Source: Hyphodiscus hymeniophilus
Taxonomy: Eukaryota > Ascomycota > Leotiomycetes > Helotiales > Hyphodiscaceae
Reading direction: 5' to 3'
Length of the DNA stretch: 64,000 nucleotides
Assembly: GCA_016508695.1 (NCBI GenBank)
Contig: VNKQ01000020.1
Coordinates: forward strand, 620,001 to 684,000
The notes beneath the pieces were generated by a model. It saw only the letters and a program-made list of their open reading frames with translations. It did not search any database and had not been told where the DNA came from. Shown here one piece after another: positions 12,852-23,996 of this stretch; position 1 is the first letter of the stretch, and each line of letters starts with the position of its first letter. Made by a program: the position numbers and the translations under genes.

Positions 12852-14320
12852 TTAGCGCCATTGTGATAATTTCGCCGATAAATATGGGAAGTAACGGTCT
12901 CTTCCCCAAGTCTTGACCTCTTCTACAATGCGAACGAGACGATATAACCCCAGATACGTCGCTGTATTTCCTGACGGGTATGGTCCTAATACTCTCTGTG
13001 AAAGGTAGTTAGTAGATTAGAAGAGAGAACCCAGCGGAGACCTACAATAGAGCCATCACATTCTCTGTAGGAGACGTGCAGTGTCCAAAAGTGGCCGTGA
13101 ACAATCCATCCAACCACGGGCATGAAGTCTTGAATGTCACCAGCCTGACCCGCATTGCCATCGAGTCGCTTTACTCGTTCTAATATAGCCGCTGAGGCAA
13201 TTGCGATCTGGTAGCTTGCTTCTTGAAAATTGCCGCTGGGTGCCTTTGCTTCTACAACTGCACATGTGAAAGTTTTTGACGCAATGGGATCGCTGAATGC
13301 TGACAGCGAGAAGGAGGGTGGTTGTGATTGAAATATATATTTGTATAGCGGACCAATTTGCCGGTGTCCAGAATTGAATTGGAGCATATGGTCAACCTTG
13401 ACTGTAGAGATTGGTTTACCGTTCTGTCGAGGAAGGAGATCAGAACAAACCAGCCTTGTATGAGCTTCTTCATGCTTGACGAATGGCTGTGAACTTGTGC
13501 CAGGAGGTCCAATGAGGACCATGCGAATCGTTGGATACCAAGCAGCTTCGTCATAGGACCCAGCGTATAAGTCCCTTGCCATGCCAAATATTGTCGAGAT
13601 ATGCTTGAGAACATTGTGAGCCCTTGTTGTCGATTGAGGAGCATTGTTGGCTTTCGGCTCACGAAAAAACTCTGTTGGGGAGATTTTCTTGATTCGCGAA
13701 ATGATATCGTGAGGCAAAATTGGATCTGCTGCTTCTTCGGACAGTCGCTGGATCAGATCGCAGATCTCGAGAGGAATTTCGTTATTGACGTTGGGTTGAG
13801 AAGGAAGGGTAGGATTTTCGAGCGACATTGTCGTCACTCGCTGGGAGATCGTGGAAGTTTCAGTATCTGCAGCCTCGAACAAGGACTCGCTGGTATCTGA
13901 TGTGCCATCCTCGGAGTCGGAAGCTTGCCCTAGTGGGCCGAAGAATATAGCAGGAATGGTATAGTCGAGCTGAATCCGCCGACTTCTAATGCTCTTGGTG
14001 GGGCTTGGAGCTCGAGATGCAGACGTTGCTGAGGTTGAGGTTTCTTTAAAGAATGAGGAGGATGCATCATTTTCAAAACCGGACGCCCTCTGAAACCATT
14101 TCGAACGTGAATACGAGTCCGTCTCTGAAGTTCGCTGTCGCTTGCTGGGTGATGTTGATCGTTCGAGGGGTGCTGAAGAGTCGTCCATGTCGTGTCGAAT
14201 TGAGCTTGGTTGGATGAAGTCAGAGTCTCCTTGGTCCCACTGGTCCTCCATCCACCCTTCGATACAATAATCGAAGTTTTGGCTTCGTTGAGAGAATGAC
14301 CATGGAGATGTGGACATCAT
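12852..14320 (-). CDS. PD-(D/E)XK nuclease-like domain protein (fungal family)
   Basis: Two exons (14320-13046, 12995-12852) joined by a 50-bp intron (GTAGGT, branch CTAAC, CACAG) give 472 residues. The intron matters: without it the ORF loses the conserved end IRVLGPYPSGNTATYLGLYR..YFPYLSAKL. The N-terminal 170 residues are Ser-rich and disordered. The rest matches the fungal PD-(D/E)XK nuclease-like family: an Asp in VKVDHMLQF, a core strand with E-x-K (FTCAVVEAKAP), the following helix (EASYQIAIASAAIL), and PVVGWIVHGHFWTLHV. The catalytic-type residues appear present, but whether members cut DNA is not established to my knowledge. Start: tandem ATGs at 14320. Apparently intact. Confidence 0.8.
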
Positions 14321-14939
14321 AATTGCTCAGTGCAAAAATATTGGTGTATGTACGACTCTCGGGAAGCTGCATCTGCTCCTTTAGTGCCTCCTGTGGTTGG
14401 CCGAACAACTCGCGAGGCACCACGAATAAAGAAACACCCTTGAGTGAACGAAAATAGCTTCTTGGTTCCGAACATCATCGTCCCTAAGTTAAGTGTCTAT
14501 TTTCTGTAATTAAAGGTATTTGTGATACCGATCAACCCTCTTAGTGCAACGTCTTTTCAATCCGCAGCTCGTTTGGAAAGTAGCCTTCATCGCACCTCAT
14601 CGTCGTCGCGTCCCATCCACATCATCGTTATCCAGGCATGCATGCTCTTATTGAAGATGAAAGCACTTCCAATGTTATGTACTTCATTGGTCTGCGAGCG
14701 CTCTACGAGTCAAGTGTCCCTTATGTCTCAGCACGCATGGCCACGGAATCCGATTTTCCAAGACGGCTGCAACATACAATCTACGAAGAAAGCGTTAACA
14801 GTATAGTGACAAAACAACAACATAATGACGACCACGATACAGACAATCCCCCCCCCTTTTTATCACCCCCTCAAATATCTTATGCCCGTTGCCTCAATCC
14901 TTGACATAATATTCAGAGAATCTATTGCGGTTCTTCTGT

Positions 14940-15656
14940 CTATTGCGCGACTCTACCACTCCCGCGATACCACCTAAGCCGCTGTAGAGTACCATCAGAC
15001 ATCTGGCCTAGCCACTGCCTCCCTTCAATCCCAGCGGTGACTCGCGTGGCCGAGATAAGAGTTTCCGGCGAGACAATTACTTCATGAATGTCCTGGGCTA
15101 TTGATACATCCTCGAAGGTGTTGGTCCGGATCGTACTGTCCGCGCCTGGTATCTTGACATTTCCTGCCAAAAGGGCTTGTGTTCTGCTATTTATTCCTTG
15201 GATATACCCTTTGAGGGCGACGGTTATACTGGTAAGGTTGTCCTTACATTCCTGTAGGGTATTGGCCGTAGCTTGTTGAGCCGACATAAGACCTCCAGAG
15301 ATATTGATAATATCGCGAGGAAAGTCTTCCGAGAGGTTGGATTGAAGTTGGGCTATGTGCTCTAAGGCGTTGGTGCAAGTAGCAAGGCATTGCTCGGTGC
15401 TCTCCTTCTCCTCTTGTAATAATTCACGCTCGACTGTAACCTCATCCGAAATAGACGGCGAGGAGTAGATTTGCAGACTCTCCTCGAATTCTCGGAGGTG
15501 CTCGGAGGCTTCGGCACAAATAGCCAGGCACCGCTTCGTGCTCTGCCTCTCCTCTTGCAATTGTTCTCGCTCGGCTATAATCTCGTCCGAAAGAACTGGT
15601 GATAAAGAGAATTGCACTTGTCGGAGGGGCTCTTCGAGTTTGCTTTTCTTCGTCAT
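14940..15656 (-). CDS. Partial relative of the PigL_N-protein tail (copy 2)
   Basis: A 238-residue ORF made of two helical repeats, each with an SDE..ERE.LQEE..ST..CLA.C pattern, and a C-terminal block (LISATRVTAGIEGRQWLGQM). Both elements match the second exon of the gene at 17491-18808 (LISARRVTAGARSWQWLGQM). The N-terminal PigL_N domain is missing, and I found no exon upstream that could supply it. It may be a truncated duplicate still able to make a protein from the ATG at 15656, or a remnant. The function of the tail is unknown. Confidence 0.5.
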   Translation of the reverse strand: MTKKSKLEEPLRQVQFSLSPVLSDEIIAEREQLQEERQSTKRCLAICAEASEHLREFEESLQIYSSPSISDEVTVERELLQEEKESTEQCLATCTNALEHIAQLQSNLSEDFPRDIINISGGLMSAQQATANTLQECKDNLTSITVALKGYIQGINSRTQALLAGNVKIPGADSTIRTNTFEDVSIAQDIHEVIVSPETLISATRVTAGIEGRQWLGQMSDGTLQRLRWYRGSGRVAQ

Positions 15657-16289
15657 AGTTCTTGATTTCGTTGAAGTGTTTCACTGTGCCTGTTGGGAGT
15701 CCGTAATGTTTCGTACCGTGGATTAGCGGCTAATGGTACCAAGAGATGGAGGTCTTCTTTGTACCCTCTGGCTGCTTGGAAAGCCACGAACGTCATTTAC
15801 GAGCGGATTAATTTGAAAGCAGGGGTAGCTTGCACGGAGGCTCACCTTATTGAGGTCGAAGACAGTCCGCGTAACACTAGTGGAGGATTCGGTAAATCGT
15901 GACCTTAGAACGAGGCTCAGATGTTACCTCTAATTTGTCCGGAAGGGCTATCGGACAACAGCAGTCCAAAGGCCCACAAATGCAAGCCTCTTGGCCCTTG
16001 GCACTTGGCACTTCTCCTGAGTTGATGATTGTGAATATATAGTTGGCGTCCTAAGCCCCGAGAAGGAGATTGGCTTCTAGCTCCAGAGGCGGATCCATTG
16101 AATCTAGCAGACGAAATAGCTGCGTTGTGACATTAGGGATAGCAGAGGGCGGTCACGATCTCGAGGGGTAAAGGTCCAATGGCCTATCTTACCGAACGCC
16201 AAATTTCAAGAATACTATTTGAGACTCGTAATATACCAGGCTGATCCTATCAGAGCTCCTCTCTTACACTAAACCCGTCTGTGTCTTGC

Positions 16290-16601
16290 TCACTTAGGGA
16301 CTGTCCTTCCTGGACCATGAGCTCCAAAGCTCGTAGTAGTTTGACGCTGCGGTTCGCTGATTGTTTGTAGACCATTCCCTCGGTCCCGCGACAGCTGTTG
16401 GATCGAAGCTTCGGCCATCTGTCCTGTCCATTGCACTGCTCTAGTCTCGGCACTAACCCTCGTAGCTGAGATAGGGTTGTTATGTGTGGACACGATAACT
16501 TGAGAAGCGTCTTCGGCCGCAGACACATCTTCCAAGACAACAGCGCGGACGACATCCACATTCGTGTCCCGTCCCTGCTCGGCCATATCATCGCCTGGCA
16601 T
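16290..16601 (-). pseudogene. Shorter remnant of the same tail (copy 3)
   Basis: A 103-residue ORF containing LEDVSAAEDASQVIVSTHNN, then PISATRVSAETRAVQWTGQM. These line up with FEDVSMADDGHQVLVST.. and LISARRVTAGARSWQWLGQM of the complete gene just upstream on the same strand (17491-18808). The coiled repeats and the N-terminal domain are absent. I read it as a decayed fragment of a tandem duplication. Confidence 0.45.
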
Positions 16602-17490
16602 TTCTTGCTCCTGGTGTGGAGGGGATCAGCAGTCTGCGATAGTTGTCTTGGAGTTCGGGGTCGGACTGATGCGGCAAGTTGACACTCCTACAGGATATTA
16701 GCAGCAGCTCATCTGCGTGGATGCACATGTATAAACCTTTGGGTGAATCAGAGCCTTTAACGGAGCATTACAAGTAGCCGCGTAGAGCGTCGTTAGCTGT
16801 TCTAGCTTTGCAGTATGGGACTCCGAGGCAAGACGTCGTGGATGAGGCACGACGTACCAAACTCGTCTCGGCTGGAGACAGACCGGTTATTTCCGAGCCT
16901 CAAGCTCCGCGAAAGGCGGATATCTTGGGGACCTAAGTTGTCCTTCCTTCGTCTCAGCTTTGGATTTTTATTCTTCTCTACTACTCTATACTATACTCAG
17001 AAAATGTGAGCTGAGGATTATAAGTATCTCGTCACTTAAAAAAGCTGAATCAGACTTTGTTGCATGTAGGAGAAGCTCCAGCGCGGGCACGTGACCTTGA
17101 AGGATGGCTACTTGGGCAATTTGGGGTCACATAATGTACCGCCCATGGAGTGTCCGACAGGTATGCCATCTAGAATAGACCACCACTTCACTTTTGGATT
17201 ACAAACTTGACTGTCTAGTCTCACGAGAGATGCTGGGTCAAGCAAGTTTAGATGCCACGTGGTCATCGTCCTGCTAGCCCCTCCTCCACCCTGAGCTTTT
17301 GGTGTACCCGCTCGATCCAAAATGATGTTAGGGGTTTCCATGCCTTGCTTCTATATCGTGCGGTGTAATCGATTCATGCCCTGCGACATGTGCTGGAGAG
17401 ATAATAGTTAAAATCGATTCAACGTCGAGCTGTGACAATCTGGGCAAGACCATCCTTGGCATTGACTTCCCCTACTCAGTCGAACCTTCT

Positions 17491-18808
17491 CTACTTAGCT
17501 GACCCGCCTATATCTTTCTGATTTGGTGAAGTAAGCTTGAGTCCCACTCCGTACCGCCCCTCAAAACGGCCACTTGCTTCCATCTGCGACTCTAATGGTA
17601 TCTCCGTAGCGATATGACGGTGATTTTGGGAGAGCTGCTGGAGAGAATCGTCAGACATCTGACCTAGCCACTGCCATGATCTAGCTCCAGCAGTAACGCG
17701 CCTAGCTGAAATGAGGTCCCCAATCGTTGAGACAAGTACCTGATGGCCATCATCAGCCATAGAGACATCCTCAAACACATTCATTCGCTCTTTGTCTGCT
17801 TGCGTAGAGGCCTGGGCGCAGATGGCTAAGCACTGCTTAATGCTATCGAGCTCTTCTTTGATTAACTCCTGCTTAGCCGCCCGCTCGTTCGAGTTCTCAG
17901 ATCTTGGCAGGGAGAGGCTTTGCACGCGATTGTCGATGTCTTGGAGATGACCTTCGAGTCTACTCGTTGCGTCAGAGAGGCTCTCTTTGCATGCCTTAAA
18001 TGTGTTAGCAGTAATGAGTCGAGCCGAAGGAAGTCCCCCAAGCTTAGTACCGGCCTGATACCCCTCTGACGGTGTTGAGATGTTTTCGAAGACCGTTGGC
18101 TGAAGCTGATCTATATGCGTGACGACCTCAGCGCAGATATTCAGGCATTGTTGCGTGCTGTCTCTCTCCTCCTGTATTTGCCGTTGCTCCACCGCACCTT
18201 CATCGGAAATTGTCAGGCCCCGGAGAGAGAGGGCCTGTAGCTTGTTATCAATCTCGTGGAGGTGCTCTTCTAGATCGGTAGTGGTATTTGTGATCATGTC
18301 CTTGTATTCCTTGAGGACTCTCACGGTCACAGCAGATGTGCGCCTGTAGGATGACTTGGTTTTTAGCTCCACACAGACGGGTCTTTGAAACTCACATATT
18401 TGCGTCACCCAATGCAATCATAATGGTAGATTTGTATCCTGCCAGCATATTCTTGAATCCATCGATATCGTCTTCCATATACCTCAGCTTCGCCCAATCC
18501 CTGAAACTCGTCTTGGGTCCACCGGAACGCGCTGTGCATTTGGCAATCAGCGCGTCGAAGTCTTCGCAAGCTTTGCCGCACCGGAGGAGAGGAAGTCGGA
18601 GCATTGCAAGATCGACTTCCGCATTGGTAGCCGTTTCCTGCAGCGCCCCTAAGGCTCCATTTAGGGCCTCGAGCTCTTCTTTGAGCTGGCGTACTGTTCT
18701 TTGGTTGCTTTGGAAGCTTGCGACGGTCTGATAGAGCACTCGACTGGATTGAAAGGCAAAGACCGCCAAAGCCAGCACCCCCGAAGCGGTGCTCAGTGGA
18801 TCTGCCAT
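17491..18808 (-). CDS. PigL_N-domain protein with long helical tail
   Basis: Two exons (18808-18396, 18343-17491) joined by a 52-bp intron (GTGAGT..CTACAG) give 421 residues. Residues 1-140 match the fungal 'azaphilone pigment cluster protein L N-terminal' type domain (MADPLSTASGVLALAVFAFQ start, then PLLRCGKACEDFDALI and FRDWAKLRYMEDDIDGFKNM). This helical domain is often found at the N-terminus of fungal NLR-like or orphan proteins; its biochemical role is not established. The remainder is coiled-coil-like with two internal repeats (QEERDSTQQCLNICAE, KEELDSIKQCLAICAQ) and the tail block LISARRVTAG..QWLGQM. There is no NB-ARC or NACHT domain. Two partial copies of the tail follow downstream on the same strand. 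Confidence 0.75.
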
Positions 18809-19498
18809 AACAAAAGTTAATTTTAAAAAGATATAGCTTTTAAGAATAAGATACGCAGCAAAAAGGCTGATGAGAGCGATGAATGTTGGAAAGAGGAGGG
18901 CCGCTGGCGCCCGCTATTGGACCGTAGTGAGCCAGTCTCGCTAGCCCTGTGTGACTACTTATCGCGGGGCCGTAGCAGTAACACGTGAACGGTCCAATTA
19001 CCGATGACGTGATTGCCTGTCGTAGGCTACGAATCTGGGAGGTTTTGGATATCTGCTCGTACCGCCTTTCGATCCGGAAGGGATCCATCCATGGTAACGC
19101 CACTCTGTATTTGGGTCTTCTTAGGGTCAACGAAAATGGCATCGCTCAATTTCCGATTTTCCTCCCTCCAGCTGACCGAGTCTACTGAAATTCGGCGACC
19201 TGTCCAATGTTATCATGGAATTTCGCATGGACTTCACCGAGTCTTTTATGATCTATTAAGCCTCTCATATATATCTAGCTGTGGCCTTAGCCGTATGGGT
19301 GAATGGGCAGATAGGGTAGGTAGTTGAACAGCTTAGGACCTCAGGCATCGAGTCGTGAAGCCTAGCGAGATTTACCCCTTTTTAAATTTGGCGGAAACGA
19401 GCTGCTGGTTTGTGAATCACAGGAGAACTTTTGATGAGTAACTCGACTTTAGATGTCTCAATGCGCTTTATACAAAAATGAACGTATCACCGACCTAC

Positions 19499-21147
19499 TC
19501 AGCTCATCTCCAACTTTTCTGTTACCTTCTTAACTTGGGTAACCCACCTCAAGATATCCTGCTTCTCACATTCTAGCTTCTCCTTCCGCTTCATAACCTC
19601 TTCCTGCTCTTTGGCATTCTGTTCAATCATGTCCTTCATCTTGACCGATCGCTCTTCGGCACTAATCATCTCGTAAGCGAACTGCTTTCTCATCTTATGA
19701 GTGAACTGCTTGATCGTCTCATCAATTGTCGCCTTCTTGGTTGACATCTCTTTCTCATGCCATCCAAGTAGGTCCTTAATGGTAGCTCTTTTCTGAATGG
19801 CTATTTCGAGATCTTTGTCGCTGTGTTGTAACATTTCTTTGATATGCTCTAAACGTCGGTTCAGACAATCATTCTCATCGCTGACGTATTTGGGAAACTG
19901 TGTTCTGGTTTGTCGACAAGCTCGTTTGTTTTGACCTCGTCCGCCTACTTTCATACGTTAGCAATAATCAAAGAGTAGGTCCGGAGAGATGGTAACCCAC
20001 TTGGACTTGAATCAGATACTGATGAGTTGCCAGAAGATTCTTCTGGGTGTTCCCTTTTGCAGGTATTTGACACAGTGGCTCTTCTCTGGTCAAGCCTTCC
20101 TGCAAGCGGTGCGCGAGATGCCGACACGTCGATTTCTATATCCCCTATCAGATGAAGACTTGAGTATCTCACGATAACCTACGTGAAGTCGAGATCTCAT
20201 TCTGTAAACTGTGGTGTTTACTGAGATCCTCACAATTGTTTATCGGCTTCTTTGGGTCCCATTCTCCGTCGTCAGTCAAGTCGATAATCATAGACTCTGT
20301 TGCCTTATTGGACCTGTCTATAATGGATATAGGACTCTACGGTCTATTTACGAGGCTCCCATTGGTATCGAATAATATACTAGATCGCTCCGTTCTATCC
20401 TCACTTGGGGCCACGTCCGACTCCGTATTCCCAATGGAAAGTCTAGTATTTTCTACCTCTGGGACTAGGATTTTAGACTACTTCTCTTGTAATACCGTGG
20501 CTCGAGTCTTGAGATACAGGTCGCTTTCCTTTGGAATCCACTCTATTATCATAATGCCGCGGAGTGTTTTGTGGATTTCCGTAGTACGAATAATAGCCGC
20601 TGGGAAGTTCCGTCGTTCAAGCTGAGATAGATAACGAGACATATCTTTCATCTCTCGCCGATCTAGTGATTGAGTGATTAGAAACCCTGCCTCTAGCTTC
20701 TTTTGTAGGAACAGGACCAAAACCTAAGAAGTAGTGAGTCTTTACGATCCAAGTCAGATTATCCTATCATACCTCCATCTCTAGTTCAGTCTCTACTGAC
20801 TCGTATGTGGCAACTCTTCCCTTCTTTCTAGTATTTCCAGAAAGTTCTTGGGCCGAAGCTAGGGAAGGTGTCTCTATCGTGTGTAGTCCACCTTCGAGAT
20901 CATCTGATTGATCCCTGCGTTGGTTGATATTGACAAGAGGCTGTTGAGAATCCACCTTTGGAGAATTTGCACATGACTGAGATATGTCATTGCCGAAAGC
21001 TGCGTCGTGAGTCATGACTGGGAGATGAGTGTCGGAGGTTTGAGACGGAATACTTTGAGCTGAATTTCCCTGAGTTATTGAGTGCCTGAGTCGCTGTGTC
21101 TTCAGTTGGGCTGATGCGACTGGCGTTGGAGTGTCCTGCGTTGACAT
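19499..21147 (-). pseudogene. Broken gene with IBD/TFIIS-N-like helical domain and coiled coil
   Basis: Exon 1 (21147-20773) encodes a Ser/Gln-rich disordered start. A 49-bp intron leads to exon 2 (from 20723) with a helical bundle: VLFLQKKLEAGFLITQSLDR, YLSQLERRNFPAAIIRTTEI and a following HKTLRGIMI. I think this resembles the integrase-binding-domain type of TFIIS-N-like folds found at the C-terminus of PWWP/LEDGF proteins. The reading frame then meets TAG at 20478-20480 (ATVLQEK-stop-SKIL), where related domains would have a Trp, so TGG to TAG is likely. It runs on open to a second TAG. A last exon (19499-19922) is a charged coiled coil (EKEMSTKKATIDETIKQF). An intron ending AAAGTAG joins it to the piece before. 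Probably one decayed gene; the domain name is tentative. Confidence 0.45.
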
Positions 21148-22566
21148 CGGATCTTCAGTTGATGGTGCCTGCTATGACAGTAGTTGTTAAGGCCATATTC
21201 TGAGATTGAGAGGCTATCATGATATGGATTTTCTGAGTTAGGGTGAAGATTGGGTCAGAAATGAGTATGAGAAACAAAGAGGGAATTGCACCTCGAGAAG
21301 GAGGGGCGATCGACTCTTTATATCTTTTCTAGGAAAGCTAGTCTACTCTAGTTGGTCTTCTTAGCCGTCCCGCCATGAGCACTGCTAACCCCATTGGTTG
21401 TCAAAATGCAATATTCCTCTTTCTCCCGTCGAGAAAGTTCTCCTTGGACACCTGAGAAGGAAGGTATCTGCGGGTCCTTGAGAATATTTTCCGAGCAAAT
21501 TATAAGTTGAGACACAGTGGCATGTTCTGTGCTTAACGAGACGACTGCTGAGACAATCAAGTCAACAGGGGGAGAGTGCAAGGTTTCCATCTTAGACCCA
21601 ATGAGTCTAACAAGAATTGAATCTGCCCCGGACATTGTCACTTGGGAGTGTATTGACTGTCAAAGTACATGGCCAGTTCAATTATGGAGAATGTGGCAAA
21701 ACCCATATGGGCGAAGCACATGCAATGTATTGGAAGACATTGAAAGCTTGAAATCGACTCTTCTAGTCCATACGTTGGTATCGCCGCTGCATACAACTCT
21801 CATGTACCGGATCTGTGGCTCATGACATCCGTGGCCTCAACCATGCATATCCTCCTCGCAGATTTGGTACTCTGATCAAGATTCCGGTTCGTTCAGAGAC
21901 ACTAACATTGACTGTAGGCGCCCCATGACTCGTACTAAAGAGAAGGGGTCCACCCAGGCTCAGTCAGCCTCACCGCAGATTTTCCTCCAACTCGAGACAG
22001 TTAGAGGATTTCACCGTATATGCAACTCCTACCAAGCCCCTCAAGGCTCAATATTTCAGCCCACAGATTGCTTTGCTAGAAAGGCTGTGCACTCGCCGTT
22101 TTTACTAACGCGACAGCAAAACATCTCTAGACAAGATCTGGCATTTCCGCGATATGGAGCTTGTTACATCTGGTGCGTGGTCCTAACGTTTTCAAACCCG
22201 AGAGAGGAGAGATCCACTAGAAGCTGCGAACTCGATATCGAACCCTGGACCGTTCTATCAATAGACATTAATGTGGCGTAGTATGGAAAGCTCGTAGTCG
22301 GAATTTGTTCTGTGATATGCAGCAGGCGACGTGGCCGGCCCACCGAAGGGAAAACATCCCTTCATGATTGACTGCAAGAGGTCGGACAAATGACGAAGGC
22401 GCAGCATCTCATCCAAGAATAGATCATTTTAGATGTGTTCACACGTGAAGAGAAATATCATTGTCGATATGCAGTAGAAGATTGGTATATTAGAGGAGCT
22501 GTCCCCTCCCACTTGGAATTTTATCCTCTACCTCCCACAGTATCCGATTTGAAGCCAACCTCCAAC
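21148..22566. other. Region without a supportable gene
   Basis: ORFs of 97-118 codons occur on both strands and overlap one another (21348-21641 minus, 21517-21825 plus, 21925-22281 plus). None shows a domain or a convincing splice partner. Confidence 0.3.
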
Positions 22567-23403
22567 ATGGACTCAAGTTCGCGTTACAAGTATAGCGGGC
22601 AGGCCGCATTCGGATTTCCTTTAGCAGTTGACAGATGGATATCCGGCAAAACCCCTCCAGATTCTATTTTGTCTAAGCGGCTTGCGAGATCAAGAGAAAC
22701 GCCCAGAATGAAGACTTCGATGAGGATGGTCATAAGAGATCTTTTTGGCTCTCGCACAGAATCCACACTGCCAAACACAAGCCGACTGAGGTTCCTTCTC
22801 CCAGTGCATACCTACGACACCGTCACGTCGCTCTACTACGAAAAGAAGGAAACGAAACGAGTCTTGAAGGAGATTCTCACAAGTTTCCAGGTCAGCCTGG
22901 AACTGACTTTCATAGTCTTAGTCAAATTAAGGATCGAAACCCCGGAGACTCTATATCAACGAATGCGAAACGGAGACCTTCATCTATTCATGGCACTAGC
23001 CCGGGCTTTTGAGGCTTCTGCGACACATGAGGCGCCTCCAGGTACGATTTACCTCGCGTCGGGGAAGACACTATCCAAGGAGCACTGTCCCGAATTTGCC
23101 CTCAGCCACTTCAACCACATACAAGACTTGAGAGAAAGTGGTCAATTTGCGGATTTTCTGCATTTTGCCCTTCAGAGCGACCGCACGGCAGCCGAAGCAT
23201 GGCTATCCGGACTAGTACAACCATTCAGAGGGTCGGAGCGAGATTGGAGCGTAGACCTTCTCACTTGGCAGCCCTGGTGTAGACTACGTATCGTTGCATC
23301 CGAGATGCGCTACATGGCATTTTGGGATTACGATATATACAAAGAAATGTCTATGAGCATTGCAAGATGTGAAGTCAGATTCCCATCACTCAGGGACTCG
23401 TAG
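22567..23403 (+). CDS. Hypothetical protein, 278 residues
   Basis: The frame is open from 22435 (a GTG), but the first in-frame ATG is at 22567 (MDSSSRYKYSGQAAFG). The composition is that of a globular, helix-rich protein with many Trp and Arg residues, for example RTAAEAWLSGLVQPF and LLTWQPWCRLRIVASEMRYM. I do not recognise a family. An acceptor-like CCCACAG upstream of the ATG leaves open a further 5' exon. It is the only good reading frame in this stretch and its opposite strand is closed, so I believe it is coding. Confidence 0.5.
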   Translation: MDSSSRYKYSGQAAFGFPLAVDRWISGKTPPDSILSKRLARSRETPRMKTSMRMVIRDLFGSRTESTLPNTSRLRFLLPVHTYDTVTSLYYEKKETKRVLKEILTSFQVSLELTFIVLVKLRIETPETLYQRMRNGDLHLFMALARAFEASATHEAPPGTIYLASGKTLSKEHCPEFALSHFNHIQDLRESGQFADFLHFALQSDRTAAEAWLSGLVQPFRGSERDWSVDLLTWQPWCRLRIVASEMRYMAFWDYDIYKEMSMSIARCEVRFPSLRDS

Positions 23404-23644
23404 CTGAGATCTTGCTGGAAATTTCATAGACAAGGAGAGATACGATGAAAGTGGGAATGGCGATAGGGGTCATGCCTGTATCGGAAATCCAGATCAGCGT
23501 AGATGCTGAGCATGAGAAGGTGTTAGGACTTTCGACTGAGGATTGTCCTGATAGGCGGGTATAAACCACTCCTTCTGTATTTCCACATCATTATAGTGTC
23601 AGCATCTGAAATGTTCAATTGTCATCACCATTCATATGGCTTTA

Positions 23645-23996
23645 TTAAATACCATCTTCATCGCTATCAGTCTCCTCAATATAATCTCCATCACCTTCTT
23701 CCATATAATCCCAATCGCTTTGAGCTTCTTCTTCTTCGTCGCCATCGTCCTCTTTATCTTCGCTCTCCGCATTGCTGTCCTCGTCCTCGCCGTCATCCTC
23801 ATTGACCTCGCAATCTTCTCCCGTATAGCTATCAGTTTCTTCACTTTCTTCTTCAATATTTTCGAGTCCGCCGAATCTTTCCCGCGTTGCTACATCATAG
23901 AATAAGCACTGTATTCCAGGTTTTAACGAAGTTGCTCTGAATATCATTTACCCTCTGCGTGGTTCTTGATTGGTTGAAACAAAAGAGGCCGAACAT
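23645..23996 (-). CDS. Small acidic low-complexity protein (tentative)
   Basis: Exon 1 (23996-23952, MFGLFCFNQSRTTQR) and exon 2 (23908-23645) join across a 43-bp GTAAAT..TACAG intron to give 102 residues. After LFYDVATRERFGGLENIEEE the protein is almost all Asp/Glu (DDGDEEEEAQSDWDYMEEGD). The low complexity makes open frames on both strands likely by chance. The plus-strand ORF 23636-23905 is the hydrophobic shadow. Function unknown. Confidence 0.3.

Noticed and set aside
23636..23905. Hydrophobic plus-strand ORF that looks like a membrane protein
   Set aside because: It is the antisense of the Asp/Glu-rich minus-strand frame. GAA/GAT-rich DNA read backwards always gives Phe/Ile/Leu-rich text.
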